Part shown: one piece after another, positions 61,457-64,000 of the stretch
Layout: each line of letters opens with the position of its first letter
How positions within the stretch are numbered: position 1 is the stretch's first letter
Origin: Anoplopoma fimbria
Lineage: Eukaryota > Chordata > Actinopteri > Perciformes > Anoplopomatidae
Direction of reading: 5' to 3'
DNA: 64,000 nucleotides
Assembly: GCF_027596085.1 (NCBI RefSeq)
Contig: NC_072472.1
Coordinates: 14,783,471 to 14,847,470 of the forward strand
The notes under the pieces: generated by a model
Seen by the model: the letters and a program-made list of their open reading frames with translations, nothing else
Databases searched by the model: none
Told to the model about the DNA's origin: nothing
Translations under genes and position numbers: made by a program

Positions 61457-63049
61457 ATGTCTGGGACCAAACCACGTGAGTAACCTGTCTGAATATTTAT
61501 AGATTTAACAGTTAGGTGGGCCTACTTTATCGATTTTTCCCTGAAGAGAACAGCTGTTTAATCATTGGGTGTTTTCTGAGTGTCTGAATGATCTGTATTC
61601 ACGAAACTTACATTATAGAACTGCTGATGTAGTTTGTTTAATTTAATTCCTTTGAAATATGTGTAAGCTCACGTACGCGCTCATGTGTGCGCGCATTTTA
61701 TGTGTGCGATTCTTGTGTGTGCATGTGTTTAGCCCATGAGGAGTTTCCGGACTCTGATCCAGAGGACACATCGGAGGAGCTGACTGAGGTGGTGTGTCTG
61801 GAGTCAGACCTGCAGGATGGACAGTAAGGAAGAGAGGAGGCTTTCACAACCTGGCAACCCAACAAATGATGACAGGCACACAAATATGTACCCAAGCCTG
61901 TCTCACTGACAAACATGACAATCTGTTTACACATCATTACTAATTGTCAATTTTTCAAGCAGTTGAAGGTTTAACAGAACCATAAGTCTATCTAAGAGTC
62001 TATCTAAGAGTAGTATTCATACTCAGGAGAACATGACTATTCATAAAAAACATTCAGCAATCCACACAATAGTTGTTAAGTCATCTCAGTGTGGACCAAT
62101 GTGGTGGACTGACCGCCAGAGAGACATGATGCTTACATGGCTAAAAAATATCAATACAGTTTACAGGTTCAAGTTTACACATCAATGATGACAGATTTAT
62201 AATCTCTAATGTTTTTAAGCACGTTTTTGAATTCCACAAAAATTAAATTTTACTTTGGTTATAAAACTTATTGCAATATCTGTGTGTGTGTGTGTGTGTT
62301 ACCTCAGAATGATGGAGGTTGAAGTGGGACATCACAGCGTGCTGTTGACACGCAGCGAGGGCAAATACAGTGCCATTGGCAACCAGTGTACACACTATGG
62401 AGCTCCACTCAGTAAAGGTAAAGAGGCCCCAGGTGTGAGCTTGTTAACACAGAAAAGCAGGAGAATAACTTCTTTCCATTTAATCACATTTAATCTGTTT
62501 CATAAGGTTTATATGCCGCATAAGTATGTTTCATTTGCACAGATTTTAATATTGTGCCTAATTGGTCAATTTCTGACAATAAGGATGGGATGCCTTCAAC
62601 GTTCAGCTCTATAAATTGTCATTTAGGCAGATAAAACAGGATTAATGTAAAGCTGTAGTCCACATTACAGTTTGATATATGGACAGGGTTTGAGTTTCAT
62701 GGAAATACAGCATTTCAATGTGTTCTTCATTTGAATAGTTTGTCTTAAATTATTGCTTCCTTTCTTAACACCAGCACATGTATATAAATGATGTGTGTGT
62801 GTGTATTCCTGTGTGTTCAGGGGTTATTTCAGGCAATACCGTGCGTTGCCCGTGGCATGGCGCCTGTTTCAACGTCCATACAGGAGATCTGGAGGAGTTC
62901 CCCGGCATGGACTGTTTACCCTGCCACAAGGTACAAACAGACAGAGAGACGGACATTTGCTCTCATTTTACTATCATTTTAATTTGTCTTCTTCTCTTTT
63001 GAAGGTCAAAATTCAAAACAGCAAAGTGTATGTGTCTGTAAACAAAAAG
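61457..63049 (+). CDS. aifm4: AIFM3/AIFM4-type Rieske flavoprotein, 5' part, partial at right edge
   Basis: The family couples an N-terminal Rieske [2Fe-2S] domain to a pyridine-nucleotide disulphide oxidoreductase domain. Five exons: 61457-61475 (MSGTKP), 61733-61823, 62308-62417, 62821-62930, 63005-63049, all GT-AG and in phase, giving 125 residues so far. The Rieske ligands are in place: CTHYGAPLSKG then [20 protein letters not shown], the C-x-H and C-x2-H pair, closely matching human AIFM3 ([31 protein letters not shown]). The N-terminus is short and acidic (EEFPDSDPEDTSEEL), without the MGGCFS start of AIFM3 and without a mitochondrial presequence. That favours the teleost aifm4 paralogue, but the symbol is tentative. 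The FAD/NAD part lies beyond the window. Confidence 0.85.
62061..62150 (-). repeat. Dispersed repeat fragment (shared with 32600-32724)
   Basis: The run ACAATAGTTGTTAAG...CAGTGTGGACCAATGTGGTG...GGCTAAAAA parallels the right part of the cluh-intron repeat. It lies in an intron of the aifm-like gene. Confidence 0.6.
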
Positions 63050-64000
63050 GTAAGAATGCTGTTAACTTCTCTATTTTAGCTGATGTCATGGTGTTTTTTG
63101 TTTCATCACGTCATTGTGAATTCACTTTGTTCAGTGTTTACATTAACACATATTTTGAATGGGCTTGTGTGTACTAATATATGGTATTTTATTGAAGTTT
63201 TTTTGAAGTGTTTATAGTCAATAAATTCGACAATTTGCACTTAAAGTGGATCAAGTCCTCAGTTTCGACCATGAACTGCTATTAAAACTCCCTTTTAAAA
63301 CCCCAATTTAGTTGGATATACCAATTTAGTTGGATTAAAAAATATTTAACCGAAATAACTGCCTAAAATTACTGCAAAATAAAATAAAAATTCAAAGGTC
63401 AGTTTATATTGCTAATTAGCTCTCTGCTGAGGTTGAGCTATATGCAGATATGCTGAGAATTATACAAGCTGTGCAATCCAAAACCATACATACATAGTAT
63501 GTAAAATGCAGTATGGCAAAAATGTATGAGCAAGAGGGTCAAATTTCAAGGTGCAATTATATGATGAAGTAGTATGTCCCAAATGAATGCATACCGCATG
63601 CAACAGTCTGACTTTTTACGGGCTGCTGCAGAAGGTACTACAATTAAAAAGAAAAAGTATGTGCTTTGTAATGCATAGGGACATTTAAGTAGATATAAGT
63701 TTAATTGCACAGTCACTGGAACAAATTTGAAGACAAGACAGAAGCAAACTGGAATGTAAATAAACAACATTTCAATTTTGTAATGCAATATAATTCTCTA
63801 ATCAATAATTCTTGTATGAATTCCATCATTCAGATCTATTGTAGGTGACTAATAACATGTCCTTTTTATCATGCAAATACTTATTTCTGTTGATAGATTA
63901 TATGATGTTAATGTTTTCAACATGGTTCAGACTCTCAAGCAGGAAAAAAGAATAAAGAGTATGGGAGCTGCAGTAGCAGGAGTAACTCACACTGTTCTGC
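63050..64000 (+). other. Intron of the aifm-like gene, no exon seen
   Basis: From the donor GTAAGA at 63050 to the right edge no in-phase exon with FAD-binding motifs (such as GxGxxG) is visible. The sequence is AT-rich, with no clear repeats. Confidence 0.6.

Overview
This window is vertebrate nuclear DNA, almost certainly from a ray-finned (teleost) fish. The evidence is spliced genes with canonical GT-AG introns, many of them only about 80-100 bp, very long CA/GT microsatellites, a Tc1/mariner-type MITE, a tRNA-derived SINE, and proteins that align to human MNT, PAFAH1B1 (LIS1), CLUH, CCDC92B, FBXO40, TLCD2 and the AIFM3/AIFM4 family. No operons, CRISPR arrays or bacterial features are present. 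All family alignments were made from memory; no database search was run.

Layout, left to right. (1) 116-4049, minus: 5' half of mnt (SIN3-interaction exon, large Pro/Gln-rich exon, first piece of the basic region); the rest lies off the left edge, and a GC-rich promoter lies at about 4050-4850. (2) 9924-16247, minus: complete pafah1b1/lis1, 10 coding exons giving 410 residues, with a probable non-coding first exon near 21.9 kb. (3) 23631-36956, minus: a CLUH gene, 28 inferred coding exons in consistent phase. Its first exon adds 458 unrecognised residues and can alternatively read through into a hydrophobic C-terminal tail. (4) 40642-43226, minus: ccdc92b, 3 coding exons, 298 residues. (5) 44594-49194 (minus) and 50491-56412 (plus): two fbxo40 paralogues arranged head to head, with a MEF2-consensus/TATA-like element at each end of a short shared promoter. 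(6) 57060-60041, minus: tlcd2, 5 exons, 249 residues, ending tail to tail with the right-hand fbxo40. (7) 61457-63049, plus: 5' end of an AIFM3/AIFM4-type Rieske flavoprotein gene that leaves the window on the right.

MNT-PAFAH1B1-CLUH-CCDC92B is the human chromosome 17p13.3 order, but METTL16 is not seen between mnt and pafah1b1. The neighbouring fbxo40 pair and aifm gene are not in the human block. The genes do not form one pathway: mnt is a MAX-partner repressor, lis1 a dynein regulator, cluh an RNA-binding regulator of nuclear-encoded mitochondrial mRNAs, fbxo40 a muscle ubiquitin-ligase adaptor, tlcd2 a membrane-lipid protein and aifm a Rieske flavoprotein.

The most unusual points are the N-terminal exon of cluh and its tail-anchored readthrough form; the inverted fbxo40 pair, with patchwork near-identity suggesting gene conversion and paired MEF2 sites; start codons carried on tiny exons; and an apparent GT-to-AT change at the last cluh splice donor.
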